64,000 bases of DNA from Microstegium vimineum (GCA_022036555.1 CM039129.1:27268553-27332552), one strand, 5' to 3'. Shown: positions 45,920-58,051, counted from the first letter of the stretch. Translations and numbers: made by a program. Notes: generated by a model from the letters alone, not told the origin.

Positions 45920-48679
45920 GCCAAGACATCAACCAATGTCTAGAGCTATCTTTATCAGAGATGCCTAGAAACGAACCTCTCCTGATAGCAGCCTCTCATT
46001 TCTGGTCCAATTCCATCAACGCTTTTGTCTTCGGCCACGGTATGATGACTCCGACTTTGACCGACGTATTCATGATGACTGACTTAAATGTGTCCAGACT
46101 AGTACACCCATACCAGTACAAGGGCAAAAGCAACCAGAGAGCTGTTAAATCCGGAGGTGGATGGGTTGGGTACATCCAAACTTACATGGAAGCGACTAGT
46201 GTTGTTTTTGAAAAAGAGAGCAGAGCCTCCATGAACATGTGGCTTTCTAGGTTTATTTTCTGTGGAAAATCAAATGAGCCGACCCTGAACCACATGATAA
46301 TGGCTGAAAATTTGGCTGCAAGCACACTAATTCCCCTTAGCAAATATCTCTTAGGAGTTGTTTACCACATGATGCATCAGATCACTGTTCAGATGTTCCA
46401 TGGCAAGGAGATCTCCTGTGTGAGTGGCCCCTGGTGGTTTATTCAGATGTAGCTGCAACTTTACAAGCATCAGATAGTGTTTATACCTCTTCATAATTTT
46501 AAGCTTTCCTTCGGTTAACTATGCCGAAGGTAATACAACAAAGACCAAAGGCTGTCAAACCTATGGAGAAGCAACATCTGTCATTAGTGTCACCATGGAC
46601 ATTGGCCATATTTCAAGCTATTTTTCAAAGATTTCAACAATGTGTTTTGGCTCCCTTATAGAGAAAATGACAGCTTAACTTTTCCCTACAAATTCAGCTA
46701 TGAATCTGGCTATTCTGACAAGGTGTCTACCGAGATCTTCAACTCCTTTATCAAACCCTACATTCTGCCAGTCGAATTACGCCATGGGAGAGAGGTGAGT
46801 CTACCTATGAATTCTACAATCCCAACATGACATCCAGACAGTTAGGATGTGGACAGCTGCCCCCAAGACCTTTCTTTTCATCAATCATAAGATACAGGGA
46901 GCTGATCACCAATGAAACAGAAGCCAAAAAAGTTTTTGAGTTTGGAAAAGATTTGCCAACATATGAACCTTCCCCTTTGGACTGGTGGATGATGCCCATC
47001 CCTTCTTCTCTGCTTGGTGGCAAGAGTGACACAACCACATCTTCAATATACCAGTTCACCCCTTGTGCCAAGATCTGTATCCTCAATTTGCTCCTGAGAG
47101 TGAGGTAATCTCATTGCATTAGTTATTTCTTGTTTCTGCATTCATCTCCTATTCTGAAATCTGGCCATGTATAGGATTTTGAACCTACTCCTCCCAATAA
47201 AGCAGTGGAGTATTACAAAGCTGGGCCTAAACCTGCATTTGGCTACAATGCTCCCACTTTAAAAATCTTTATGAAGACCCCTGCAGCGTTAGCTACTCCT
47301 CCTTTAGAAGAAAAAGGCAAGAGGAAAATACTTGAAGACATTCATGTGACCAGAAAGGTGAGGTCCAAGGAAGCTCAGAGATCTCCCAAGGTATGAGTTT
47401 TATTCAGTAATAAACTTCACTTTGGAATAAAACTGCATGTTCTTATATTAACCATCTTCATTGCAGCCACATGTCAATATCCCCAGACCAAGCAACGCTT
47501 CACCGACAGTAGGCATACCTCTTACTAAAGATGCAGAAACCCAACCATCGGCAGAAGTTCATGAAACTGAGGACACCGAAGCTGATGAAGCCGAAAGCAC
47601 TGATGCTCAAGAAACTACCGAGCGCATTGGTAATATTATTCGGCTAATCACCTTCCTCCTTTATATACCATCCAATTCCTGCTCATGTATCTGTATTGTT
47701 GGAAACAGACAAAATTTTGTACAATTTAGCAGGAGAACACTCTTTTGGTCCGGCTCCAGATTCACCTCCTGTGGGCACCTAGTCAAGTCAACCAGGCCAA
47801 GGCACACCACATCTTGAGGCTCAATCAACCCAACAGGTAATATACTACTTAAAACCATCTTTTTCAGCAATTTTTACCCAATCGGCTAACACTCCTTCCT
47901 TTCTCAAGAATACTGCCAAACCAACCACCAGCTTTTCCTTCACTGTCGAAGACTTTATCAGTGAAAAAGGGGAAGAAGCTACCACCCAGCAGGCTTTATC
48001 CGAGGAAAATCAGGCCCGGTTGCAGGATATAGCTCACCTGCTCAATAAGGACATCAACATCCTGGTCCAAAATTCAGATCAGATAAAGGATATCCTCGAG
48101 CTGATTAATCAAGATCTCTCATCTGCCCTCAAGGCCTCTTTGGAGTCTGCAGCTAGGCTTGATGATTATTTTGGCATGGTGAAGAGAGCAAACAAGAATA
48201 TAGCCTCTAGGACTGCTCTACAGGATAGCAAGTCTCAAAAGAAACAAGAAGCTAAAGCTGTATACTCCAATCTTCAGGCTGCTAAAGATTCGCTAGTGAC
48301 TCTGGAATCCGAGCTGAAAGTCATGAAGGATGAGAGAATCAAATTAGAAGCTCAATTATCTGAACTAAATGCTAAAATCCAATCTCATGAAGCCAAGGTG
48401 ACAGCTCTGCCGAAATCTATAGAAGCAACTTCATCAAAGATGTCAATCATTCTGAAAGAAAATAAACAACTCAAGGAAAAGCTATCAAGCATCCAAAGTT
48501 CTGAAAATGAAGACCAAAAGGTATTGGATGACGTTAGCCGAATCAAGACCGAGGCCCTAGATGCCATAAACCAGCTTCTGCATCTGTAGAGACATAACTT
48601 GTAATAAATTAAGTGCAACACATTTTGTTTCCGAACAATTGATTGTCATCACTGTCTTGCCTCTTATATACCCTTACTT

Positions 48680-48870
48680 GCACGATGGTATAATCGGCTC
48701 TGTTAATCTTCCTGATCACAGTATAGCCGATTCATCCCCATCTTTCAGATAGCCGATCGTTGTCGGTTTAGGATATAGCCGAGCGACCTTTGATATACCC
48801 GACTCACCCCCAGCCTTCAGATATAGCCGAGCGACCTTTGATATACCCGAGTCTGGCCCATTTCGGTAAC
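48680..48870 (+). repeat. TAGCCGA repeats in front of antisense gene B
   Basis: ATATAGCCGAGCGACCTTTGATATACCCGA occurs at about 48774 and 48823, some 50 bp apart, with further TAGCCGAT copies near 48725 and 48750. They lie between the end of gene A and the TATA box of gene B. Confidence 0.75.
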
Positions 48871-48887
48871 GGCCCACTTGGGAGGGA

Positions 48888-48933
48888 AAAACCCTAGTCT
48901 ACCGTTTGGGATTCTTACTCAGCCTATAAATAA
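48888..48933 (+). promoter_or_regulatory. Promoter of gypsy-4 antisense gene B
   Basis: AAAACCCTAGTC near 48889 and CCTATAAATAAAC (TATA at 48925-48932) precede the ATG at 49037 by about 105 bp. Matches the gypsy-2 arrangement. Confidence 0.6.
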
Positions 48934-49036
48934 ACCTCCCTTCCCCTGTCAATGGTTCCAGTCAAACATTCTCGCCTTCATCTTCTCCTTCTCTATCGAA
49001 ACCAATCAAGAGGGAACCCTAACTCACACAGTAACA

Positions 49037-49902
49037 ATGGCGGGAGGTGACAACCGCGGCAAGCGTCCTGCCGAAGGAGCACCCGAAGGGAGCCGAGCAT
49101 GGCGCAATCGGCAGCGCGGGTAAGAATCAGTTCCTTGCCCCCTTGCATCTTTGCTCTCTATTTATCCTTCTAGGTCTGATTTTAGTTCCTCATCATGATC
49201 AACGCCATCTCCACCAACCACAACATTCCTTTTCCCATAGCGGCAGCAGACCAGCCGGGGATTCCATTGTCGGTTTCTTCCGGGTCTTCAGACTCCTACC
49301 ACTCTCAGCCCAGGGATTTAGGTTCTGGGTCGGATGCAGATGTCCCCTACACCCATGCGGAGGTAGCCAACTTCAGGCGTGAGAGGGATGAAACCGAGGA
49401 GAACTGGAGAAGATCTCCAAGCAATATGGTGTCGATCAACTCGAGTGGGAGGACTAGCGGAAGCAGCTCTGCGACGCCATCACGGGTTAGCCGAAAGCAA
49501 TCCTGTTTTACCTTCTATTTTAATCCTGTCTGCTTATCCGATTTGCATATTCGTTCAGTGCTTTCTGCAGAGAATGAGCGCCTGAGGGCCGCCGTGAACA
49601 GGGTCGCCGATAAGGTCAACGCCAAAGGAGAGACTGTCGAGGCGCGCCTTGATAATGCGGATGGCCGCATCAACCAAGTCGCCATCCATGGTGTGCACCA
49701 CGGCGTAGCTCTGGGGCTGTCGGCAATGACTACCCAACGCGGTGAGGACTTCTCTGTCCAGCCAACCGGCTTCCATGGCCAAGTGCCTCCAGAAAATGGC
49801 GAAAACATCGACGATCTTCTGGAGAGCTATGAAGATCATGCGACTGCCCTCGCTGAAGTCACAAACGCCCAGTCGGTCATCAACATGCTGTTTGATGAGT
49901 AG
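49037..49902 (+). CDS. Antisense gene B of gypsy-4: small FDE-terminal protein, three exons
   Basis: ATG at 49037 (MAGGDNRGKRPAEG). Donor GGGTAAGAA near 49120; acceptor TGATTTTAG near 49186; exon 2 is Ser/Asp-rich (SVSSGSSDSYHS, GSGSDADVPYTHAEV) followed by Arg/Glu residues. A second intron ends near 49560. Exon 3 (about 49561-49902) starts SAENERLRAAVNRVADKVNAK, likely a helical coiled coil, and ends VINMLFDE. I see no stop inside the proposed exons. It converges on the integrase gene, whose end is 250 bp away at 50152. Homologous to 5730-6531. No named domain; the nuclear or binding role of such a protein is open. Confidence 0.55.
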
Positions 49903-50151
49903 TTTGTATTTAGGAACCTTATGTAAAGAACCTCCTCTGTGAAATATTCAAGATTTCTACTGGTTTTCCCTCTTTCTAAAGTTTTTTCTGAGAACATCCA
50001 ATCTGGAAAATGCTTGTGTGATGTTTTTATATTTTGCTCTAAAGGCGACACATACCATGTCGACTTACAGATTATTTTTTTCAGAGTATTTTTTTGGCTA
50101 AATGCGATATCTCCGTATCGGCTATCTGCACATAAGTTTCTTGAAGTCCTT

Positions 50152-51540
50152 TTATTCCCCAACCTCAACAATGGGATAAAATCTCTTAAGAAACATTTCG
50201 TTAATAGCTCTAGCAAATTCCTCTCCCAATAGAGTTTTCAAGATATACGCATTGCCAGGCGCGCACCTTATCACTCGAAAAGGCCCTTCCCAATTTGGAG
50301 ACCATTTGCCGAACGCTCTATCCTTTGTCCCGATCGACAATACAATTTTCCAAACCAAATCTCCTTCTGCGAATTGTTTTTCCTTAACCTTCTTGTTATA
50401 ATACCTGGCAACACGTGCTTTATTTTTTTCAATATTTTCCCATGCTTTGAGACGAACTAAATGCAAATCTTCCAATTCATCCATCATCAGACTCTTGTAA
50501 TCCTCTTTCCTCAGATCGATCTGCAATGTAACCCGTCTTGATCCTGACTGTAATTCTCATGGCAGCACAGCATGATGCCCATAAACCAACTCATAAGGAG
50601 ACGCTTGAGTAGATCCATGGCAAGCCATTCGGTAAGCCCACAAAGCCTCATTAAGAACCGAATGCTATTTCTTCGGCTTTTCATCAATCTTCTTCTGAAT
50701 AATTTTAATCATGATCTTGTTTGATGCTTCAACTTGGCCATTGGCTTGTGCATAATAAGGAGAAGAGTTGTACAATCTGATTCCCATCTCTTCGGCAAAA
50801 TCACAAAACTCAGACGAAGTAAACTGAGTCCCTTGATCTGTTGTTATAGTCTGAGGAATCCCGAATCTGTGAATTATATGCTCTTTAACGAAATCGACCA
50901 TGTTTTCTAATGTAACCTTTTTCAGAGGAATATCTTCAACCCACTTTGTAAAATAATCTGTAGCCAACAGCACAAATTTATGTCCTTTGCTAGAAGGAGG
51001 ATGGATTTGGCCGATCAAATCTATGCACCACCCTCTGAACGGCCAAGGCTTGACAATTGGGTTTAAGGCCGACGCTGGAGCCCTCTGAATATTACCAAAT
51101 CTCTGACAGTCCTGACATCCCTTGTACTATTCAAAACAATCCTCAAGCATGGTTGAGCAAAAATAACCAGTCCTCATTATTATCCATTTCATCCGGTAAG
51201 CCGACTGATGTGCACCACATACTCCTTCATGCACTTCATACATTAGCTTTCTGGACTCCTCTTGATTCAAACATTTGAGGAGCACTCCATCTATGGACTT
51301 GTAGTACAACTGGTTATCAAGGAGCACGAACTTGATAGCCTTATATCTGAGCTTTCGGGAAACCTTTTGTGATGGATTTTTCAAATAATCGGTAATTTCG
51401 TTTCTCCAGTCATCGATTACCTGACCTTCAACCAAAGTATTAACTTCTTGATCCTCTCGGTATCCCGAAGCAGCTTGAGCCAATCTATTTTCTTCTTCAT
51501 TATGCCCCCTAGGGATATGATGCAAGGTGGTGACCTGGAA
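50152..51540 (-). pseudogene. gypsy-4 integrase
   Basis: Zinc motif with VHEGVCGAHQ and, after a single stop near 51127, KGCQDCQ, so both Cys are still encoded. The core has ATDYFTKWVE (50950), TTDQGTQFTSSEF (50830) and GQVEASNK (50735), with the DDE residues in place. A stop near 50665 separates the C-terminal part (50526-50152: FAEGDLVWK, then WEGPFRVIRC). Two or three nonsense changes inactivate an otherwise well-kept enzyme. No chromodomain is seen, as expected for Tat. Confidence 0.88.
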
Positions 51541-51558
51541 ACTCTTAAGAAGCTCTCG

Positions 51559-51858
51559 TCACTCTTCATAATATCCCTTTAACATATCACTCTTGCACTC
51601 ATATTGGCTGATCAGTTGGTTAATTACCAGTTTGGAATCCCTGAAAACATCAACAGCAACGGCCTTCATTTCGACAAGCAATCGAAGTCCTTTGAGCAAC
51701 GCCTCATACTCTGCTTGATTGTTGGTAACCAAGAATCCGATAGGAATGGCATACTCAAAAGTCAACCCTCTAGGAGAAATCAAGAGAATACCAGCATCAC
51801 CACCTTTGCTACAAGACGAACCATCAAAAAACAATGTCCTAGGTGCAATGTTCATCAT
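51559..51858 (-). pseudogene. gypsy-4 archaeal-type RNase H (aRNH)
   Basis: TLFFDGSSCSKGG (first catalytic Asp), TNNQAEYEALLKGL (Glu), FRDSKLVINQL (Asp). This extra RNase H after the RT-linked one is diagnostic for Tat/Ogre-lineage gypsy elements. A stop near 51559 precedes the integrase linker. All three acidic positions are kept. Confidence 0.85.
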
Positions 51859-51903
51859 CCTAGAAGAAGGATCACAGTGTTGGGTTACAAAATCGGCAAT
51901 AAC

Positions 51904-53300
51904 CTAACCTTTTACTGCTTTTGCCGATTCGTACCTGAAATCAAATTCTGATAGAGCTAAAATCCATTTGCCGATTCTTCCATTTAAAATTGGCATTAAT
52001 AACATGTGTTTTATCACATCGAACTCAGAAACCACTACACATTCGGCATTTAACAAGTAATGTCGAAGCTTGGTACACGAATAAAACACACATAAGAAAA
52101 GTTTTTCTATAGCCAAATACCTTGTCTCCGGATCCAGCAGCTTTTGGCTGAGGTAAGCTATTACTCTTTCTTTCCCTTCAAACTCTTGCATGAGGGAAGA
52201 GCCTATTGTCAGGTTGTCGGCCGCCATGTACAACTTAAAAGGCTTGTCAAGTTGTGGAGGTACCAACACAGGTGGTTCCTTCATGTACTCTTTGATCTCA
52301 TCAAAATCCCTCTGTTGTACGTCACCCACACAAACTCTTGATCCTTTTTAAGATTCAATAGTGGAGAGAAAGGCAACACTCTTTCTGACAAGTTAGATAT
52401 GAATCTTTTCACAAAATTAATCTTGCCCAGCAATGATTGCAACTTTGTGAGATTGGTTGGAGGTACCACCTTGTCCATTGCTTCCATGCTCTTTTTGCCG
52501 ACTTCGATCCCTCCTTTATGGACTAGAAAGCCTAAAAACTCACCAGCCGAGACTCCAAAGGCACACTTATTCGGGTCCATCCTCAAACCATGCTTGCTAG
52601 TGCACTGCAAGGTCTTTCTCAAATCGGCCAAATGTCCTTCATCGTTTCTAGACTTGACCACCACGTCATCAATATAGATTTCCACAATCTTGCCGATCAA
52701 CTCGTGAAAGATGTAGTTCATAGCTCTTTGATAGTTTGCACCGACATTCTTCAAACCGAAAGTCATGACAATCCATTCAAACAAACCAATATGACCAGGG
52801 CATCTGAAGGATGTCTTTGAAATATCCTCTATCACCATGAAGATCTGGTTGTAACCGGCATTACCATCCATGAAGCTGATGACTTCATAACCAGCCAATG
52901 CGTCGACGAGCAGATCGGCAACTGGCATCGGGTAACCATCCATAGGAGTAGCTTTGTTGAGATTTCTAAAATCAATGCAGACCCTCATCTTTCCATTTTT
53001 ATTGTATACCGGGACTATGTTTGAAACCCAATCTGCATATCTGCATGGCCGAATGAAATTTGCCTCCAATAATCTCTCAACTTCCTTCTTTACATCGGCG
53101 AATACCTCCTCTTTGTAAATCTTCCAGCGAGGTTGTTTGAAAGGACAGTATCCAGGCTTGATCGGCAATTTATGCTCAACGATGGAACGATCCAGTCTCA
53201 GCATCTCTGTATAATCCCAAGAGAAACAATCTTTGAACTCTTTAAGTAGGTCTATCAGCTTCAACCTATGCTCTTGGTCTAAATTTGCACTAATAAACAT
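51904..53300 (-). pseudogene. gypsy-4 reverse transcriptase and RT-linked RNase H
   Basis: RT (PF00078): KKEVERLLEANFIRPCRYADWVSN, MRVCIDFRNLNKATP, first Asp in SFMDGNAGYNQI (52870), TFGLKNVGANYQRAMNYIF, and the YIDDVVVKS box (52660). RNase H-like part: LYMAADNLTIGSSLMQEF, IAYLSQKLL, and ETRYLAIEKLFLCVFY. A shift near 52320 divides RT thumb and RNase H. In the RNase H the usual Asp-Ala-Ser start is degenerate, which in Tat elements goes with recruitment of the aRNH. Confidence 0.88.
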
Positions 53301-53404
53301 CGGCCTTGGTTTAACACTATCATCAACAGTTATCTATTCTAGTTTATCAGCCGACATGAAGCCACGTCCCAGCTTCCCTTCACTGTCATCGATTGTGTTC
53401 CCCA

Positions 53405-54202
53405 TTAAAAATTGCTCTCAGAGCCGACTGCTTGGATCGGCTGTTGGCCCTTGCCAGAGAGATTCACAGGTCCTTCTCCCCAAATTTTTCTAGAGAAACA
53501 ATCGAAGCCATCATACTCCCAATAGATACGTTCTGTGGCAGCAACACTTACCGAATCATCGACCTGAACAATCTCAACATCATCCCCAACCCATTGGCTG
53601 AGAGCCTGATGCATGGTTGAAGGTATGCAGCAGTTAGCATGGATCCAATCTCTTCCCAATAGAAGACTATATGCCCCCTTGCCATCTATGACAAACAAGG
53701 TAGTGACCAGAGTCTTCGATCCAATCATCAGTTCGACGTGCACTGCCCCCTGAGTATCGGAAGGATTGCCAGCAAAGTCTCTGAGTACCAAATCGGTCTT
53801 CAACAACTCCTCATTGGTCATTCCGAGCTTCCTGAAGGTAGTATATGGCATGATATTGATGGTAGCTCCTCCCTCAACTAGCATCTTGGTCAAGGGCTTG
53901 CCATTGATATATCCCTTCACGTAAAGCGCCTTCAAGTGTCGATGTTCTACCGGTTTATCGAACACTGCTTGTTGAGTCAGGACAAGCTGGGCCATCAGGT
54001 TCTGGTACTCGCTCTCATCAGCATAGGAAGACACTTCATCTTGGATATCTTGGTCCTCGGGAGCTATAAACTCTGATGGAATGAAGAAGGTCATGTACTT
54101 ATCAACCGAACGGTCGTATCCATTGGGTCTTCCCTTAGGACGCCATGTTGGTTTCTGCTCGACAGTCACTTGTGCTAGCTCTCTGTTTCTCAGGCGTTGC
54201 AC
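53405..54202 (-). pseudogene. gypsy-4 aspartic protease, catalytic Asp replaced by Glu
   Basis: Retropepsin-like protease that would cut the polyprotein. YINGKPLTKMLVEGGATINIM (53920-53860) aligns with the usual LVDGG(A/S)xxN active site; the codon is GAG, so Asp is Glu here. The flap and C-terminal LLLGRDWIHANCCIPSTMHQ (about 53680-53620) are intact. The open frame of 265 codons has no stop. The Glu probably abolishes or weakens catalysis. Confidence 0.85.
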
Positions 54203-54239
54203 CCTCCTTTTCTGGCTCTTCTTCAGACCTGGTGGACAC

Positions 54240-56621
54240 CATTGCCCATTCTGCCATGCATATTCTCGATCCTCTCGCTCCTCAGAATGAACCCACTCTT
54301 GATCGGCAAACCTTTTACCTTGCCGATCCTCCGAGTCGCCTATTTTTAAACGCCGATCGTCCCTAGGAGCATGTGCTCCAAGTCTTTCATAGACCGGACG
54401 GTGGTTGACCCGGGACTGCCTATAGCCTGAATACCGATCACTGCATTCGGGGCAATTATCTATAGTAGACTACTTTAGGCCTTCATTCCAACAATGTTTG
54501 AAAAATCAGCATCCCCAATGAGACTGCTCCTGCTCTTTCAAGCGCTCTTGTTCCCTTTGATACACTTCTTCCTCGTGCCTCTGACGCACCTCTATGAACC
54601 TCTGCTCCTCGTAATGCATCCGCCTCTAATACTGCTCTTGCTCCCGTTGCCATTTGTTCAACAGGATCCGTGTTGTGACCCTGGGTTTGGAAGCTTCCCC
54701 GTTTTCAGTTCGGCTAATTTGGAACTGTCCTCGTTGCCGACGCTCCTCATCTGCAATCTGCCGTTTAGGGTCAACAACACCAGTCCTTTTCGCTCTATCT
54801 GAGGTCAGCACTATCATCTCGCCCTTGCCCTTGGAGTCTTCCACGTCAACCATATTCATAGAGAAAGATAATGTGTTCTCCGCAAAAGGATTAGCGTCAA
54901 TCTTCATTTTGCCGTCAAACTTCAAATGTCCCTCTTGAATAGCTTTCTGGATCTTCATTCTGAACACCCGGCAATCATTGATGGCATGAGAATTGGTGTT
55001 GTGGTAGCTGCAAAACCTCTTGTCCTTTACTCCTTTAGGACACAGCATAGGGTATCCTTCAGGCAGTTTGATGCGTCCTTCACTGAGCAATAACTCGAAC
55101 AGCTTGACTGATTTGTACACATCAAAGTTGTAAGTACCTTTCTGCTGCCTCAACCATCGCTGATTGACTTGAGTTGGCTCCTTTGCCCAGACCAGTTCGG
55201 CTGCGGTGACCTCATCCTCGTCTTCAAACTCCGTTGCCTCTTCTAGGAAACTCTAATACACTGTATTAGTCATATCACCTTTCTGAAAACGTTTGTCTCT
55301 TCTGAACCCTTGAGCCTGGTTACTCATCATCGCCAAATGTTGTGACAACTGACCAAGGTCCTCGAAGTCCATGCCGAACAGATTCTCTCTGATGTTGCGC
55401 TGCATGCCTACCACTGCCATCCCCGGCAACTGGTCATCCGGTAAATTCAAAGAATAGCAGAGGTTTTTGGTTTCCCTGAACCTGCGGAGGTACTCTTGGG
55501 GCATCTCATTAGCCTTCTGTCTCAAGCCCATAAGATCGACTAGCTTCTTCTCATTGGTGCCTGTGAAGAAGTACGCATGGAACTTCTGCTCTAAATCCGC
55601 CCAGCTGCCGATGGAGTTTGCTGGCAGAGACGCGAACCACATGAAAGCTAGTTCTGTTAGAGACAAAGGGAAATACCGAATCCTCCAAGCATCATCTGTG
55701 GATGCTTCTCCCAGCTGCATCAAGTATCGACTGATGTGCTCTATAGTGCTGGTGTCATCTTGGCCGCAAAACTTGGTCAGATCTGTGGGAGCCTTAACCC
55801 TTGGAGAGAGAGTCACTCTGTTGTACCACTCTGGATAAGGGGACTTGTACACATAGGACTGGTTCTTCGGCTTTAAGCCGCACTGATTCTTCATCATGTC
55901 CGCCATCCTATCCATGATAAGATCAACACTGGAATTCGGAGCTCCACGTGCCTGCCCTTCAAATGGTAACCCTACTGTGTTCGCATATCCTGGATTCATG
56001 AGAGCATTGATGGCGCTGTAATTGGCAAATTCTTGATACCCCTCCCCATACATGCTCTTTTGCAACCTGTTTGCTATTGGGGATACCTTGCAAGCCGACC
56101 GTGGGACGCTTCCTGACGCGCCGAATGTGAGTTGGCCGTGAGTTATGGGATATTGCTGCTTCTGGTGAGGAACCACCCCAGCTTGGGTTGCGTCAGGGCT
56201 CCACCATCTACAGCAGCCTTCTCTTGGTTCTTTGGCACAGGGAATAACGTTGCCCCCTGTATCGGACCATGAGCCTCCTCAAAGAGTTTATCGGCGGATG
56301 GCCCGAATGTGCTGATCATGATCTGACGGAAAGTGTTCAAGAAAGCCGTATGATGGTTTGTCATGGTTTGCCCATGACTTTATAGATCACCTCACCGACT
56401 TTATGAGCCTCCTCCTCTTCTGTGTAATCAGTTTGATTTGGAAGGAGGGTTCTTGGGAGCGCCTGCTTCTGGAAAACCTTGTTGCTCTTGTTCTTCGAAA
56501 AGGACATCAGGCATTTGTTCCGGAACTCATCACACAACTGTTGTATCAAATTCCTCATCTCTTCCGGCAACTCCTCCATAGTCACGTCCAGAGCCAGGCT
56601 ATTGTCAATTTCATCCATCCT
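54240..56621 (-). pseudogene. gypsy-4 gag polyprotein
   Basis: Start ATG at 56621 (MDEIDNSLALDV). Frame changes near 56361 and 56170. The long frame 56176-55253 contains the Retrotrans_gag domain: LTKFCGQDDTSTIEHISRYL, WRIRYFPLSLTELAFMWFASL, then SWADLEQKFHAYFFTG. After a stop at 55253 the frame at 55153-54626 has the derived zinc knuckle FCSYHNTNSHAINDC, followed by a charged region. The N-terminus lacks the Pro/Gln/Met-rich stretch of gypsy-1. Confidence 0.85.
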
Positions 56622-56631
56622 AAGATGTGGT

Positions 56632-56649
56632 GTCCCACCGAGCGTGCCA
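56632..56649 (-). promoter_or_regulatory. gypsy-4 primer binding site
   Basis: The minus strand reads TGGCACGCTCGGTGGGAC, 7 nt from the 5' LTR, as in gypsy-1. Priming tRNA not identified. Confidence 0.65.
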
Positions 56650-56656
56650 AAAAGTG

Positions 56657-58046
56657 TGTTGACACAAAAAGTGACGTACTGTGTCTCACACACAGCAAGC
56701 CGAAAAGCGTGGCTTCAATCGGGTGCTCGGGTGCTTCAAGAACCGAAAACGTGCAGTCAGTTTGACCTGAAACTAACAAGGGATGAAAGTCATTAGATAT
56801 AAACTAGAACGTGCCGGATAATACTAGACAGTTCCATATGTATGGCCCTGAAGGCACTTACAATGACATACAACTATGAAAGCTATCTGCCAACAGGTTT
56901 TATGGAACATTCGGCAAAAACAGACATAAAGCACGTAAACCATTGATTGCCGAACGCGCATGCATGGGAAAAGGACATACAAATGAATCATAATTGAATA
57001 TGGATTAAAGCATAACCAAGCTCGGCAATCAGCCGAATTGGGGTCCATGATGAAGGAAACACATAAGCAAACATGATTAAACTAATCTAAAGCCTGCATC
57101 TGTCGCACGATACCTAGCATCATCAAAGCTTAAACATGGATAACATGCATGAACCCGCAACACACAACAATCTAGATTCAAACTAATTCGGCTATTATAG
57201 ATATAAGATCTACTTATAGGAGCAACATGAGCGCAACAACTCATTATAATATGGATAGATCTATATAAATTAACAAGAGCCGAACCATGTTAATCTAGAT
57301 TGGGCAAAAGAGTGTTTGCAAATATGTAAAGATTATCTAAAACATGCAACACGATAACTTAATGAATCCAATAGATTGTGCCAAATCTACGAGAGCCGAT
57401 AACTATCTTGCTTATGCTAAGAATATCGAACAAACACCTGCCGCACGGTATTTACTTGTAAACAAAACATAAGTAAAGACTTCTTGATCATCAATCAAGG
57501 ATCCTCCGCATGATCATTGACGATAAACAAGACTACTTGCACCAACATCTAAATCCACCACATGATAGTAGATATGATAACAAGGTTGCCAAGACTTACG
57601 GAGGTCGACGGATCGATGCTTCCTCTCGAAGAACTCGACGACACAACAAAAGGACTCGAAGTTGGCACGGGGTCGGTTGTATTTATTTGGTTATGAACAC
57701 CTTTTACAATAGCTAAGGGCTTATATTTATACCCTGGCTATGACATGAGTCCTAAGAGGACATGAATACAAAATATTAAAGGAAAATACAATATTTTGAC
57801 TTTGGTTTCCTTTGGAGTCTTTATTTCCTTAATTTTCGCAACCATCGTTACTAATTCGGCCTTCACTTGCCGCCTTTGTCGCTCCGATGGAAACCACCTT
57901 TCTTGTGATTAACCGATTGCGCGATCGATCGCCGAATCTGGGAATTAACAGACCGCATGGACTTTGCCGAATGCTCTAGACATCTATCTTCGCCGACTCA
58001 ACGTGCACTGGCCCACTTGTCATTGTGCAAAAATCCGGTGTTAACA
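56657..58046 (-). repeat. gypsy-4 5' LTR (1390 bp)
   Basis: Same ends as the 3' LTR and co-linear throughout. The TATA box lies on the minus strand near 57720-57733. Transcription of gag-pol would start here and run leftward. Confidence 0.93.
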
Positions 58047-58051
58047 TGCCA

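Larger units (their letters stand above)
41090..48589 (+). pseudogene. Antisense gene A of gypsy-4: plant mobile domain protein with coiled-coil tail, interrupted by TR-GAG
   Basis: Multi-exon gene opposite to gag-pol. Start ATG at 41090 (MATQDEIPE), donor GTAAAATT at 41117, exon 2 after CTCTAG near 41210 with one TGA near 41367. TR-GAG interrupts it at 41469; the frame resumes exactly at 45925. The next exon has the plant mobile domain (PF10536) style block FGHGMMTPTLTDVFMMTDLNVSR, then SRASMNMWLSRFIFCGKSNE, ending at a TAG near 46450. Later pieces are FWLPYRENDSLTFPY (46640), TSRQLGCGQLPPRPFF (46830) and WWMMPIPSS. 47200-47640 is a Lys/Thr/Glu-rich linker; the last exon (about 47910-48589) is a long coiled coil (ESELKVMKDERIKLEAQLSELN), ending INQLLHL. 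Function unknown; the domain also occurs in host silencing-related proteins. Confidence 0.68.
39551..58046 (-). mobile_element. gypsy-4: complete Tat-lineage Ty3/gypsy element with antisense genes (18.5 kb, about 14.0 kb own sequence)
   Basis: Minus-strand element with 5' LTR 56657-58046, primer site, gag, protease, RT-RNase H, archaeal-type RNase H, integrase, two plus-strand genes, polypurine tract, and 3' LTR 39551-40941. Target duplication GGCCA (39546-39550) / TGCCA (58047-58051), one mismatch; the undisturbed Sirevirus 5' LTR reads GGGCCATTTTTGG at this point. It holds the TR-GAG element 41469-45919. The dual RNase H and antisense cargo place it in the Tat (Ogre/Retand-like) lineage. 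Confidence 0.93.
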
